A DNA stretch of 64,000 bases, taken from Rhizobium sp. R711. GTDB taxonomy: Bacteria > Pseudomonadota > Alphaproteobacteria > Rhizobiales > Rhizobiaceae. The notes beneath the pieces are model-generated. The model ran no database searches, was not told the origin of the DNA, and was given only the letters and a program-made list of their open reading frames with translations. Positions 8,094 through 16,745 of the stretch are shown here, piece after piece. The stretch is from positions 62,001 through 126,000 of the forward strand of contig NZ_LOKZ01000039.1 in the NCBI RefSeq assembly GCF_002211365.1. Direction: 5' to 3'. The stretch's first letter is position 1. Every line of letters starts with the position of its first letter. The position numbers and the translations under genes were made by a program.

Positions 8094-9029
8094 ATGAATG
8101 AAATTGTCTCCATCGATCATTTCAATTTGCGGTCTTTCGACCTCAACCTGCTCGTCGCCTTCGATGCGCTCATGAAGGAGCGGAGCGTGACGAAAGCTGC
8201 TGTTCGCCTGAAAATCCAGCAGCCCGCCATGAGCCACAATCTCGGCACTCTCCGGACCCTGCTTCAAGACGAGCTGTTCGTACGTGTCGGTCAGGTCATG
8301 CAGCCGACCCATCGGGCGCTGCGCTTCGCCGAAGCCGTGGAGCACATACTCAGTCGCACGCAGCTGGCGATCGTAACGCCTGCGACCTTCGAGCCGGGCG
8401 AGGCCGAGCAGATATTCCGCATTGGCTTTTCCAGCGAGCTTGAGGTGCTGCTGGTGCCGCGTCTCGCCGCTATGTTGAATGAGATGGCCCCCGGTATCAG
8501 AGTGCTTGCGCGAGCGGTCAACCCCGAGCTGGTCCATAAGCTTTTGGACGACAATGTCATCGACCTTGGCGTCGGCTGCTACGATGACGGCAACAACAGA
8601 CACCGGCGGAGCCTGCTGTTCGAGCAATCGCTGATGTGTTGCTACAATCCGAAGCTTCTTGATCTTCCCGAAACTTTGGACCGCGACAGCTATCTCGGCC
8701 TGAAGCATGCCCTGGTTTCCCAGAAGGATGCCATCGAAGGCTGCATTGATGATGCGTTGAAGCGGATCAACGTGCGGCTCGACGTGTCTGTGGCAGCGCC
8801 GGAATTCCTCACAGTGCTGACCGCCGCCCTCGAAGCGCCCCTGATCGCCACCCTGCCGACCAGAATTGTGAAGCGGTATGCCGGTCTGTTCGGCTTGGCG
8901 ATGGCCGAAGTTCCCCTCGATTTGACGGTGAGCCCGATATCGATGGTCTGGTCGGCGGCAGGCGACAATGATCCCGCCAACCGATGGATGCGTTCTCAGG
9001 TGGCACGGCTTGTTTCTTCTTGTGGCTAA
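8094..9029 (+). CDS. LysR-family transcriptional regulator
   Basis: 311 residues with a typical LysR N-terminus: LRSFDLNLLVAFDALMKERS followed by the helix-turn-helix KAAVRLKIQQPAMSHNLGTLR at about residues 12-65, then a periplasmic-binding-protein-like effector domain. The FDLNLL start is shared with the NodD/NahR branch of the family. It is separated by 87 bases from the divergently transcribed MBL/hydrolase/transporter operon, the classic arrangement for a LysR activator and its target. The effector is unknown; by family logic it would be the substrate, or an intermediate, of the hydrolases. Confidence 0.9.
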   Translation: MNEIVSIDHFNLRSFDLNLLVAFDALMKERSVTKAAVRLKIQQPAMSHNLGTLRTLLQDELFVRVGQVMQPTHRALRFAEAVEHILSRTQLAIVTPATFEPGEAEQIFRIGFSSELEVLLVPRLAAMLNEMAPGIRVLARAVNPELVHKLLDDNVIDLGVGCYDDGNNRHRRSLLFEQSLMCCYNPKLLDLPETLDRDSYLGLKHALVSQKDAIEGCIDDALKRINVRLDVSVAAPEFLTVLTAALEAPLIATLPTRIVKRYAGLFGLAMAEVPLDLTVSPISMVWSAAGDNDPANRWMRSQVARLVSSCG

Positions 9030-9553
9030 GTTTGGCCGATAACCCTGAATTACCTCTGCCTGCAGTTGTTCATACTTCGCTCTTAAAAGGGAAACGATCC
9101 GCCGGCCCCGGCATTTCACAGTCACTTTGCAGTTGAAGAAATAAGAACCAGCGACCCTGCTATTACAAGCTTTCATTGCGACAAAATTCGTTAGACAAGC
9201 CAAATATTTAGCGTGGTGGGATTGGGGCCGGAAGCGGTCGGGCAGATTTCGGCGTCCGCATGGCAGAAGCGGATGTTCGGGTCGACACACCTTTAGTCTC
9301 GATCTGACCCAGAGCGGACTCTCGGCGCGTGGTCCCTCTGACGAAAGGCAGACATTATTGAGAGCGAGTGTAGGCCTGCGCGATGTCAGCAACGCTACGC
9401 TCGACTGTTCGAAGGTCGGCGATCCATGCATGTCCGCGACGTGAGCGCCGACTGACCATTGAACCGGGTCGGCGATCGCAATCGTTAGAGATCGCCCAAT
9501 TCGCGATTGCGTCGAGGTTGGGCATCTGAGTTCGGGATGGCGAGAGACCCTGG
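9030..9553. other. Non-coding stretch, 524 bases
   Basis: No convincing gene, RNA or repeat was found on either strand. The open frames crossing it are continuations of antisense frames under the LysR gene and have no recognisable protein features. Confidence 0.4.
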
Positions 9554-9844
9554 TTAGCTCTTGTGAACGCTATCGACTTCGAACGCCGTCTCCTGGGGTG
9601 GCGAGGTGAAGCCGCCCTTGATGCCCTTGCTCATCGCGGGCATCAAGATTCCGTCGCGAAACGCCTCCCAGCTCGCCTTGGAGTCGTGAATAGCAACGAT
9701 CGTCCAGCCCCCCGCGGACGGTCCCGCGGCATGGAAGGTCTGCCCCTTCGGCAGAGCGCCGCCCGCCGGGTGCACTGCAGCGATCGAAGCCTCGTATTGT
9801 GACTTCGTCCCACCCGCAAAATGGTGAACTATCCCGTAAGGCAT
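9554..9844 (-). CDS. Small conserved-looking protein, possible alpha/beta-barrel monooxygenase-like fold
   Basis: 96 residues from ATG 9844, preceded by GAGGAAGAG; the upstream extension to 9928 lacks such a site. The pattern MPYGIVHHFAGGTKSQYE, GWTIVAIHDSKASWEAF and a terminal strand resembles small ferredoxin-like dimeric barrel proteins (antibiotic-biosynthesis-monooxygenase relatives), but no catalytic residue can be identified. It stands alone between a gene-free stretch and an IS91 remnant, so context gives no hint. Confidence 0.55.
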   Translation of the reverse strand: MPYGIVHHFAGGTKSQYEASIAAVHPAGGALPKGQTFHAAGPSAGGWTIVAIHDSKASWEAFRDGILMPAMSKGIKGGFTSPPQETAFEVDSVHKS

Positions 9845-10445
9845 CTCTTCCTCCATTGTGACGTTTGAGTGGTTCCTTTCTATAGGCCATCGTAAGTGTT
9901 TTAGCGAATCCTCATATCCACGAGTCATCGAGAGCGATAGGCACCATGGGCAAAGTGACGTTGGTGGGTTCCCACGGGAGCGCGGAACGCGCGAAAGTGG
10001 GGACGAGCCAGCTTGTCGACCACGAAATACATCTGACTAGGGAAAGCCGCCAACGCCCCCTTCTAGTGCAACCGCGACCCCCAAAACGTCGTGCCTGCAA
10101 CGTCTGCTTTCAGGAATTGGCAGAGCTAGTTTCCATGGCCGACATGGTTAAGGGTTTCGGGTGCCGTCAGGCGTACGAAAGCCTCTCATGCAGGAACCCG
10201 CGGTCGGCATTCTCTGAGCTTTGGGGTTTTGTGTGTCGGATGTTCCGGCGGGCCGTCGATCGCAGCGACGTTTGTCAGCCCCAGCAGGCCGAGAGTGGTG
10301 TTTGCAGGTGTGATTGCCGAGATTTTCGTGGTGACTGGGAGCACGTTTGCCAGGCTGAATGTCGTCGCCATAGGAACTGGCGCAGGCCCTCCCGTTGGCC
10401 GGCTCTGTTTTGAGTGGTCCATATGAATGGATCTGCCATGCCGGG
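9845..10445. other. Gene-poor stretch upstream of the IS91 remnant
   Basis: A 155-codon open frame at 9946-10413 (+) has high Arg/Cys content and no recognisable domain, and most of it opposes a minus-strand frame that continues from the IS91 transposase end. Nothing here is called as a gene. Confidence 0.4.
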
Positions 10446-11369
10446 TCATGACGCACTCTCCCGGTTTGTTGTTGCCTTGTCTGGCGGTCCACGCGGTTGC
10501 CGCCAGCGTTCGAACACCTCGATGACGATCATGCGTCCGCCGCAGCATGGGCATGGCGGGCGGACCTCGATCGGCTCGTCGGCTGTGTCGCCAGCAGGCG
10601 GCGGGACAGCGTTCAGGAGTTCGGGCGCGGGTGATGCTGATCTTTCGGGAGCTGCCGGCGAGCAGACCGTAATGCCGGATGCGGTGGAACCCGCGCGGCA
10701 GAACGTGGAGCAGGAAGCGGCGAATGAACTCGTCGGGGGCAAGCGTCATGACCTGCTGCCGGTCGCGGCCCTCGCGGCGGTAGTCCTTGTAGCGGAAGGT
10801 GACACCGGTCTCTCGTCGAACGAGATCCGACTGTTCGAGATGGCCACCCGGTGCGTATAGCGCGAGAGATAGGCAAGAACCGCCTCAGGTCCCGCGAAGG
10901 GCGGCTTGGCATAAACGACCCAACGCTTCCTGCGCACCGGCGACAGGTACCGTCCGAATGCCCGGCGGTCAGCGAGATGCGCAGCCGAACCGAAGAAGGC
11001 GAGCCGCCCGGCATCGTGGAACTGGAGCAGTCGCGTGAGGAACAAGCGCCGGAAGAGCTTGCCGAGCACACGCACCGGCAAGAGGAATGCTGGACGTGAC
11101 GATATCCAGCGTGACCCATCAAGGACTATGCCGCCGCCCGGCACGATCATGTGAACATGGGGATGATGGGTCATGGCCGATCCCCATGTGTGCAGCACGG
11201 CAGTGATGCCGATGCGCGCCCCGAGATGCTTCGGATCGGCGGCGATCGTCAGCATCGTTTCCGATGCGGCCTTGAACAGAAGGTCGTAAACCAGCGCGTT
11301 AATCGCAATGTCGGCCGAGCAGCGGACGAGCTTTTCGCCTTGAGAAGAATCGAACCGACGATCGGCCAC
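10446..11369 (-). mobile_element. IS91-family element remnant, transposase truncated and frameshifted
   Basis: The minus strand encodes an IS91-type HUH transposase body. It shows ADPKHLGARIGITAVLHTWG, then THHPHVHMIVPGGG with the HUH histidines, then LAYLSRYTHRVAIS. After a frame change near 10800 come the frames holding FRYKDYRREGRDRQQVMTLA and FIRRFLLHVLPRGFHRIRHYG, then RPPCPCCGGRMIVIE near the C-terminus in yet another frame. About 130 N-terminal residues, including the zinc-binding part, are missing beyond 11369, so the copy is dead. IS91 elements move by rolling circle and can carry flanking DNA. Here the remnant abuts the promoter of a higBA pair. Confidence 0.85.
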
Positions 11370-11430
11370 TTCCGGATGGCGTAGATAGGATCACGGTTGC
11401 GACTCCGTATCGTGCAATGATACATATTGA

Positions 11431-11460
11431 TTGACATTCACCAGTATCACCATATGATAC
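11431..11460 (+). promoter_or_regulatory. higBA promoter with overlapping operator
   Basis: TTGACA (11431-11436), 16 bases, then TATGAT (11453-11458) is a good sigma-70 promoter. GTATCA (11444-11449) and TGATAC (11455-11460) form a perfect inverted repeat around five bases, overlapping the -10 hexamer. This is where HigA-type antitoxins bind to repress their own operon. A second, looser pair, GTATC/GATAC, lies just upstream (11407-11411 and 11419-11423). Confidence 0.7.
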
Positions 11461-11478
11461 AATTATGAAGAGCCAGAC

Positions 11479-11760
11479 GTGATCAGGTCATTCAAGGACG
11501 CCAAAACCGAAGCCGTCGCGCGGGGCAAAGCACCAAAAGGATTTCCTTCTGACATCGTGAGGTCTGCCATTCGGAAATTGACGATCCTGAACAGCGTTGC
11601 CGTGCTTGAGGACCTGCGTTCTCCTCCGGGTAATCGATTAGAAGCCCTTAAGGGCAATAGGGAAGGCCAGCATTCGATCCGGATCAATGATCAGTGGCGA
11701 ATCTGTTTCGTATGGACAGATGCCGGTATCGAAGACGTCGAAATAGTTGACTACCATTGA
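11479..11760 (+). CDS. higB: HigB-type toxin (RelE superfamily mRNA interferase)
   Basis: 93 residues starting at GTG 11479. The sequence MIRSFKDAKTEAVARG, a central LRSPPGNRLEALKG and the terminal QHSIRINDQWRICFVW match the HigB/RelE killer family, ribosome-dependent endoribonucleases that cut mRNA in the A site. The toxin gene precedes the antitoxin gene, the order typical of hig operons, with nine bases between stop and next start. The upstream palindrome over the -10 box points to autorepression. Confidence 0.9.
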   Translation: MIRSFKDAKTEAVARGKAPKGFPSDIVRSAIRKLTILNSVAVLEDLRSPPGNRLEALKGNREGQHSIRINDQWRICFVWTDAGIEDVEIVDYH

Positions 11761-11769
11761 AGGCCTATC

Positions 11770-12090
11770 GTGGCACACAGGGAGCTTGAGATGACCCATA
11801 TACTTCCGCCGGTCCATCCGGGCGAAATTCTCCGCGAGGAATACCTACTTCCTCTGAACATGAGCGCCGGCGCACTGGCGAAAAAGCTTAATGTTCCTCG
11901 CACGCGCATCGAACGCATAGCGGCGGAGCAAACACCGATTACGACGGATACCGCACTGCGCCTTGCAAAGTACTTCCGCACAACGCCGGAATTTTGGATG
12001 AACATGCAGACAAGCTTCAACCTCAAGACAGAAGAAATGGCACTGCATAGCGAATTGGAGCTTATCCCGGAAATCGATAGAGCGGCATAG
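11770..12090 (+). CDS. higA: HigA-type antitoxin, HTH (XRE family)
   Basis: About 106 residues; MTHILPPVHPGEILREEYL is the characteristic HigA N-terminus, so initiation at the ATG 24 bases into the frame (11794) is at least as likely as at 11770. The helix-turn-helix (ALAKKLNVPRTRIERI, about residues 35-52) is followed by TALRLAKYFRTTPEFWMNMQ, standard in this family. It should neutralise HigB by direct binding and repress the operon at the GTATCA-N5-TGATAC site. Confidence 0.92.
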   Translation: MAHRELEMTHILPPVHPGEILREEYLLPLNMSAGALAKKLNVPRTRIERIAAEQTPITTDTALRLAKYFRTTPEFWMNMQTSFNLKTEEMALHSELELIPEIDRAA

Positions 12091-12120
12091 TCGGGCCTGC
12101 CCCGTCAGGCACATTCCACT

Positions 12121-12180
12121 CGATCCATTATGCGATCTTCTTGGCCTAAAACGTGAACTCTATGGCAACAAGCCAGTCGC
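12121..12180. repeat. About 60-bp dispersed repeat downstream of higBA
   Basis: This segment (CGATCCATTATGCGATCTTC onwards) matches 17939-17999 with roughly three-quarters identity, and both copies lie a few tens of bases after a toxin-antitoxin operon. On the minus strand both can be read as a tail like SLVAV-FTLWVKKIA, so the repeat may descend from a gene end. Confidence 0.5.
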
Positions 12181-12373
12181 TCTCGAAGCTCTCGCCGTGC
12201 CAGCGGCGTAGGAAGTCCCGGCCAAAGCGGATGTCGAGCGACCGCTACAGCTGCTCCTCGGACTTAGGAAATCGATCATTGAAGGAGTTCGAGTAGCGAC
12301 CTCATCCCTTTGGATAACTTTTCCCGCATCGGACACGCGTTGTACTATCTTGGCGGGAAATCCGGAGACGGGC

Positions 12374-13099
12374 ATGCATTATCGCCAAAGGTCGGTGCTG
12401 TTCGCAGCACCGTGGCTGATCATCGGAGCTGCCGCAGTAGGCGTTTCGAGCGGTATAACCGTTGCAGACATCGAACAGCCGGAACTGCTCATCGCCGCGC
12501 TGTTTATCGGCCTCCTCATCGGCATGGCCGTTGAGCAATTCCTAGCCACGATGAGAAAACAGGCGTGGCGGAAGAGAAACAGATCACGTTGGGAGGAACG
12601 GCGCTGGAACGAGCGCGTTGTACTGGGACCTTGGCTTAAGACGCCAGCTGCGGAGCCATTGCGACCTGTCGACGCCGCGGACCAACTGCGTATCGTGATG
12701 CGCTCGGATTTCACTATTCAACCATTGCTGAACAAGAGCGAAGCGCGGGTGTTTCGGGAACTCGACAGCGTCGTGATCGGCTGCAATTCCTCCTGGCAGG
12801 TGATGGCTCAAGTTTCATTGGGCGAGATCCTGCGAAGTGCGGACCCAGACGCCTACAGTTGCATCAACTCCAAGCGGGTCGACTTACTGCTCGTGGACAG
12901 CAACTGCCGACCGCGGCACGTCATCGAATACCAGGGAGGAGCGCATCATCAAGCAGCAGCGGCCGCACGCGACGCAGTAAAGAAAGAGGCGCTGCGACGC
13001 GCCGGAATTGGCTACCACGAGGTGGTGGCTGGCCAAACGACCCCGTCGGAACTCAGGCGATTGGTCGAGAAGCTGGTGGACAAGCCGAGTGTCATCTAA
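12374..13099 (+). CDS. Membrane-anchored DUF2726 protein (nuclease-like fold)
   Basis: 241 residues from ATG 12374, which has GGAGA just upstream; a TTG at 12350 would extend it by eight. Two hydrophobic helices (about residues 8-26 and 39-57) are followed by a basic stretch and then the DUF2726 core: KSEARVFRELDSVV, SCINSKRVDLLLVD and HVIEYQGGAHH, with a D...ExQ arrangement recalling PD-(D/E)XK nucleases. Such proteins are probably DNA-acting, but their role is not established. It is followed by a decayed restriction-nuclease-like gene and a GIY-YIG protein on the same strand, suggesting a nuclease or defence cluster. Confidence 0.8.
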   Translation: MHYRQRSVLFAAPWLIIGAAAVGVSSGITVADIEQPELLIAALFIGLLIGMAVEQFLATMRKQAWRKRNRSRWEERRWNERVVLGPWLKTPAAEPLRPVDAADQLRIVMRSDFTIQPLLNKSEARVFRELDSVVIGCNSSWQVMAQVSLGEILRSADPDAYSCINSKRVDLLLVDSNCRPRHVIEYQGGAHHQAAAAARDAVKKEALRRAGIGYHEVVAGQTTPSELRRLVEKLVDKPSVI

Positions 13100-13187
13100 C
13101 GCGCCCTGGTCACGAATTCCTGCACGGTCGACCCTCTTCGATTGGAGGAAACCGTCTTCTTGGCTTGATGGAATTGAGGCGCACCCC

Positions 13188-14050
13188 ATGATGATCTCCG
13201 ATTTCCAGGCAGTTCGGCAGAATCTGTTTCCGGCCAGCCTCGGAGCGATCGAGGACTGGGAGACGTTCCCCTGGCATCGTGACCGAACCAACCGAATTCA
13301 GGCCTATAAGGTGCATTCGTCGCAAGCCATTGCAATCGACGTGTTCGGCACACTCAAAACGAGCACAGATCGCGACCGCATTTTCGACGCCATCGCCGAG
13401 CGTGTGGGAGTGGCGCCGGGTGGTCCATGGGCGGTAACACTCGAGTGGACGGATACTGATCGGCTTCTGGGGGAACCGAGGCCCACGCAAGTCGATGCAC
13501 TTGCAGTCGGCTCCGCGGCAGTGCTCGTCATCGAGTGCAAGTTCACCGAACCCGGAGGACAATGTAGCCAAACTGCGGTGTCACGCTTCGGCGAGCGCCA
13601 ATGAAACGGAAGCTACGTCGATCAGACCAACCCGGGCAACGGCGTTCGCTCACAGTGTGCTCTGACAGGCAAGGGAATTCGTTACTGGGAATATATCCCG
13701 ACGGTCTTCACGCTCGAGGTGTTGACCATACGCCCTGCCCTTTTAAGGGAGATGCCTATCAGTGGATGCGCAACGCCGTGCTAGCGGCAGCGCTGGGCAA
13801 GAACCGCAATCTTCAAGGAACTGCTGTCGCTGCCTTTGCCGATCACCCCAGTTTCCCGACGTCGCGGAAGGCGAAGCGGGGTCTGATGGATGCCAGTCTC
13901 GCCGGCCAATCTGCGATCACGCCGGTCTCATACCAGCAGATCATTGCGATCGCTTGCCAAGTCGGCCTCGATCAAGAACTCTGGAATGGCCTTGCTGCAT
14001 GGGTCGATCACAAGATTGCTACGGCAGCAATGGGTTCACCGTCGAGGTAG
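13188..14050 (+). pseudogene. PD-(D/E)XK restriction-nuclease-like gene, with nonsense codon and frameshift
   Basis: The frame opens at ATG 13188 after a GAGG motif and reads a nuclease-like core ending VDALAVGSAAVLVIECKF, a D...ExK active-site pattern. At 13602-13604 an in-frame TGA interrupts where a cysteine codon seems expected; the same frame continues NGSYVDQTNPGNGVRSQC and GIRYWEYIPTVF. Near 13722 the reading moves to another frame with DHTPCPFKGDAYQWMRNAV and runs to a stop at 14048-14050. The whole resembles the putative restriction endonucleases annotated as the PGN_0703 family. Two independent lesions show it is no longer functional. Confidence 0.65.
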
Positions 14051-14153
14051 CGTAGCCGCTGGCGAAATTGACGGACCGACATCCAGAGGTGCGTTGGAAC
14101 CTGGGACCGAGGAACCCGCTAGTCGAAGTAAATTCCTGAAACGGGAGGAAGTA

Positions 14154-14957
14154 TTGACTGAAGGGCACATATACATCCTATTCAATCCAACCTATCGCGC
14201 AAACCAGTATAAGATCGGAATGACGACTCGGACGCCCGAAGAAAGGGCCGCCGAGATCTCGTCGGCGACGGGAGTGCCTCAAAACTTCGAAGTCCTGTTG
14301 TCCAGGCGGGTAACGGATTGTCATCGGGCGGAACGATTGATCCATCAGAGGTTGACGGAGCATCGGTCCGGTTCGGACCGTGAATTCTTTCAGGTCAGTC
14401 TCAGTGTCGCGATTGATGTCCTTAATGAAGTTGCCGCCGCAGTCGGACTTCGTCCGGAGAAATCAGCTGTACAGGAACCCAGCGGCCCGATGGCTGATAC
14501 TGTGACCAAAGGCGACATCGACCTTGTCCTGCGTAAACATTCCGTAGGACCACAGAGGAGAAGGCAAGGGACGCCGGAAGGTCCTGCCTCTTTCGAAGAT
14601 CACATCGCCTACGCCGACGCAGTCAGGCAGCCGCTTCTGCGTGAGCTCCGTGACCACATCCTGGCGATTGATGGCCGGTTGCGTTCAGGCGAGGTCGTCA
14701 CGCCTCGGCAACGCATTGCCTACAAGGTTTCGGGCGGGACGAACTTTCTGGAGATTAAGGTCCAGCGAAGGGCAATCCTGATTCGCCTGCCGGAGACCAG
14801 CTTGGTGGACCCTGAAGAGAAAGTGCGAAAGATACCCGAGACGCACGGATGGGGGCGATTGAAGGACGAAATCCGCATTTCGAGCGCTCCCGATGTCAAA
14901 TACGCGCTTCCGTTTGTCGAAGCTGCATGCCGGACAGAACTCAAGGGTCTAGATTAA
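14154..14957 (+). CDS. GIY-YIG (T5orf172-like) nuclease-domain protein with C-terminal DUF5655
   Basis: 267 residues from TTG 14154, chosen because GGGAGGAA lies three bases upstream; a longer open frame starts far upstream inside the preceding pseudogene and is not credible. Residues 4-90 carry HIYILFN and YKIGMTTRTPEERAAEIS, the GIY-YIG halves, then CHRAERLIHQRL and REFFQV as in T5orf172 proteins. Residues about 155-267 (PRQRIAYKVSGGTNFLEIKV) look like DUF5655, often attached to DNA-modifying or DNA-cutting domains. With its neighbours it suggests a small nuclease locus. Function is unproven. Confidence 0.8.
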   Translation: MTEGHIYILFNPTYRANQYKIGMTTRTPEERAAEISSATGVPQNFEVLLSRRVTDCHRAERLIHQRLTEHRSGSDREFFQVSLSVAIDVLNEVAAAVGLRPEKSAVQEPSGPMADTVTKGDIDLVLRKHSVGPQRRRQGTPEGPASFEDHIAYADAVRQPLLRELRDHILAIDGRLRSGEVVTPRQRIAYKVSGGTNFLEIKVQRRAILIRLPETSLVDPEEKVRKIPETHGWGRLKDEIRISSAPDVKYALPFVEAACRTELKGLD

Positions 14958-15028
14958 GCGAAATTAGAACGTGCATGACCTTTCGACCGGCCGGAATAAC
15001 AGGCTCCAGGCGGAAATTGCGAATGACC

Positions 15029-15057
15029 GCCTTGAACGGAATCGAACCTTCGGCCCG
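15029..15057. repeat. Dispersed 29-bp repeat, copy at 15.0 kb
   Basis: CGCCTTGA, ACGGAA, then TCGAACCTTCGGCCC: identical to 1085-1113 except in the six central bases. It sits in the gap between the GIY-YIG gene and a convergent toxin gene. Confidence 0.5.
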
Positions 15058-15116
15058 GTAATGGGACTACAGCAGATCGTTCCTGTTCACTTCACGTCGC
15101 CAGCAAGTTCAGAAAC

Positions 15117-15410
15117 TTAGCCGCTCGGCAAGGCTTCTGGCCATTCCTGTGCGCCATGAAGGACGCGAAGGATGCGAACTCTCGTCTCGGTAACGGCATA
15201 CGGGGCAACATAGGGCGTGCCGATGATCACCAGTTCACGCGTGCCCGCAATTCTACCAATTCGGCCGCTCGCGGGGAAATCTAAGAGGCGGCGGGTGGCG
15301 GCTACGATTCGTTCGTCTATCATAGCAGCCGCCAAAGGGTTATCGGCCTCGATATGTGTGAATATTTCATCGCGATCCGATAGCGCGAAAGCAGACCATG
15401 TAAGCTTCAC
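15117..15410 (-). CDS. RelE/ParE-superfamily toxin
   Basis: 97 residues beginning MKLTWSAFALSDRDEIFTHI, with DNPLAAAMIDERI, a FPASGRIGRIAGTRELVI segment and a VRILRVLHGAQEWP end, all standard for RelE/ParE/YoeB-fold toxins. Depending on subfamily these cleave mRNA on the ribosome or poison gyrase; which applies cannot be decided here. The start overlaps the antitoxin stop by four bases, so the pair is translationally coupled. Confidence 0.9.
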   Translation of the reverse strand: MKLTWSAFALSDRDEIFTHIEADNPLAAAMIDERIVAATRRLLDFPASGRIGRIAGTRELVIIGTPYVAPYAVTETRVRILRVLHGAQEWPEALPSG

Positions 15411-15715
15411 GATTTGAGGGCACCTGCTCTAAAGCGTGCAGCCGCTCGTCGCTCCGCAAAATGCGCCTCGGCCTCGTCGTCGGAAACGTCCGGTCGAGTA
15501 TCGTTCAGCGCTTCTAGCACTTTTGTTCGAAACCAAGCGTCATGGGCCTCACTTCCCGAAAGGAGCTCAAGAGGCAGCGCGCCTTCGTTGGCGGTTCGAG
15601 TAAGCAAGATTCGCACCGCGTCCGATACCGTTAATCCCATACTTTCGAGCACGGCAGACGCTCGATCCCGAACCTCAGCGTCGATACGAGTTTGAACTAG
15701 CGCGTTTGCAGCCAT
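15407..15715 (-). CDS. RelB/DinJ-family antitoxin
   Basis: 102 residues from ATG 15715, preceded by GGAGA; the frame is open to 15727. MAANALVQTRIDAEVRDRASAVLESMGLTVSDAVRILL is the ribbon-helix-helix of RelB/DinJ proteins, which bind operator DNA as dimers. The C-terminal half, rich in Ala/Glu/Arg, is the usual toxin-wrapping segment. It should repress this two-gene operon and neutralise the RelE-like toxin. Confidence 0.9.
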   Translation of the reverse strand: MAANALVQTRIDAEVRDRASAVLESMGLTVSDAVRILLTRTANEGALPLELLSGSEAHDAWFRTKVLEALNDTRPDVSDDEAEAHFAERRAAARFRAGALKS

Positions 15716-15894
15716 AACTATCTCCACATTTCAGCAAGAATGTAATGCAGGTGAATGACAAAGTCTATGGCATTTGCAACGTTATCTATATCAGCCCACA
15801 TGTCGCAGCTGCTTCTGCTCTTGAACGGATAACGGCCCGGTTTTTATATTCTCACGCGGTAACAGATTATCTAGGCAGTATACGAGCTTGGGCG

Positions 15895-16737
15895 CTTGGC
15901 CATGCGGGAACGACTGATTTGGGGGCTGAAAGGCGTCGGTCGGCTTCCGTGCTCCGATTTGTGAAAGAAGACCTTGAGCCTGGCGGGCGCGTGATCTGAC
16001 GCCAGGTGGACGTTCGGTCGCCCTCGGCCGACCGCACGCGCCGACGTCCCCTTCGGAAGTTCGAAATCCTTGGTTTCAGTCCCATCATTTCAGCTATAAG
16101 GTGCGAGACATCGCCCAAAGGGGATTCAAGACCCCATTGCCCACAGAGAAGGAGGACCGTTCGCCTGTTGCGCTGGAACAGCGCAACGTAAGCGCCGACC
16201 AGCGCTTGTTCTCACCTGCCGTTGCGCGAAATTCGGCGCCGATCCTCGCGGTCCTAAAACGTGTCCTTCCAACACATGGCACCGTGCTGGAGATTGGTTG
16301 CTGGACCGGCGAGCACGCCGTGTGTTTTGCGGGAGCAATGCCCAACCTCACCTGGGAGCCGAGCGATCCGGATGCCGACGGCCGCGCCAGCACGTCCAGC
16401 TGGATCAAATTCGCAGGGCTGAAGAATGCGCTGGCACCGCGGGATATTGATGTGTGCTCAGAACAATGGGGCGTCGAACAAACGGGGCATTTTGACGCCA
16501 TCGCGTCGATCAATATGATCCATATCGCGCCATGGGCGGCAAGCTTAGGATTGTTCGCGGGAGCTGGCGTTTGCTTCGCGCGGGTGGGCTTCTTGTTCTC
16601 TAGGGCCCATTCATGCGCGACGGCACACACAACGCCCCCTCGAACGCTGCTTTCGACGCGGCTCTAAAAGAGCGAAACCCATCCTGGGGTGTGCGTGATA
16701 TCGCTGATCTTGAACAAGTGGGTGAGGCCGCTGGAAG
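15895..16737 (+). repeat. Inverted duplication, left arm (about 840 bp)
   Basis: Matches the reverse complement of about 19569-20405. The match is strong from about 15935 and stops sharply at 16737, inside the methyltransferase coding region, where the other copy continues LNLRETIEM. The arms enclose 2.8 kb holding a PIN-domain toxin-antitoxin pair and a sulfite-oxidase-like gene. Divergence between the arms shows the event is not recent. Confidence 0.8.
16137..16737 (+). pseudogene. DUF938 SAM-dependent methyltransferase, truncated and frameshifted duplicate
   Basis: Aligns with the intact gene at 19496-20167. The start codon is TTG here instead of ATG. The SAM-binding motif reads VLEIGCWTGEHAVCFAG, with Trp in place of the Gly found in the intact copy. 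One C is missing near 16571, turning GAGRLLHPGG into a different frame; the correct frame resumes from about 16613 (MRDGTHNAPSNAAFDAAL) and homology ends at 16737. It is part of the left arm of the inverted duplication. Confidence 0.85.
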
Positions 16738-16745
16738 TCGGAAAC

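Noticed and set aside
8055..9431. 458-codon minus-strand frame under the LysR gene
   Set aside because: Spans the LysR gene antisense and runs into non-coding DNA; no domain, no ribosome-binding site.
9946..10413. 155-codon plus-strand frame
   Set aside because: Arg/Cys-rich with no recognisable family, overlapping the antisense of the IS91 tail.
15029..15057. Possible tRNA 3' end on the minus strand (GGTTCGATTCC)
   Set aside because: The T-stem has a mismatch and no matching acceptor, D-arm or anticodon arm lies at the right distance; kept only as a repeat.
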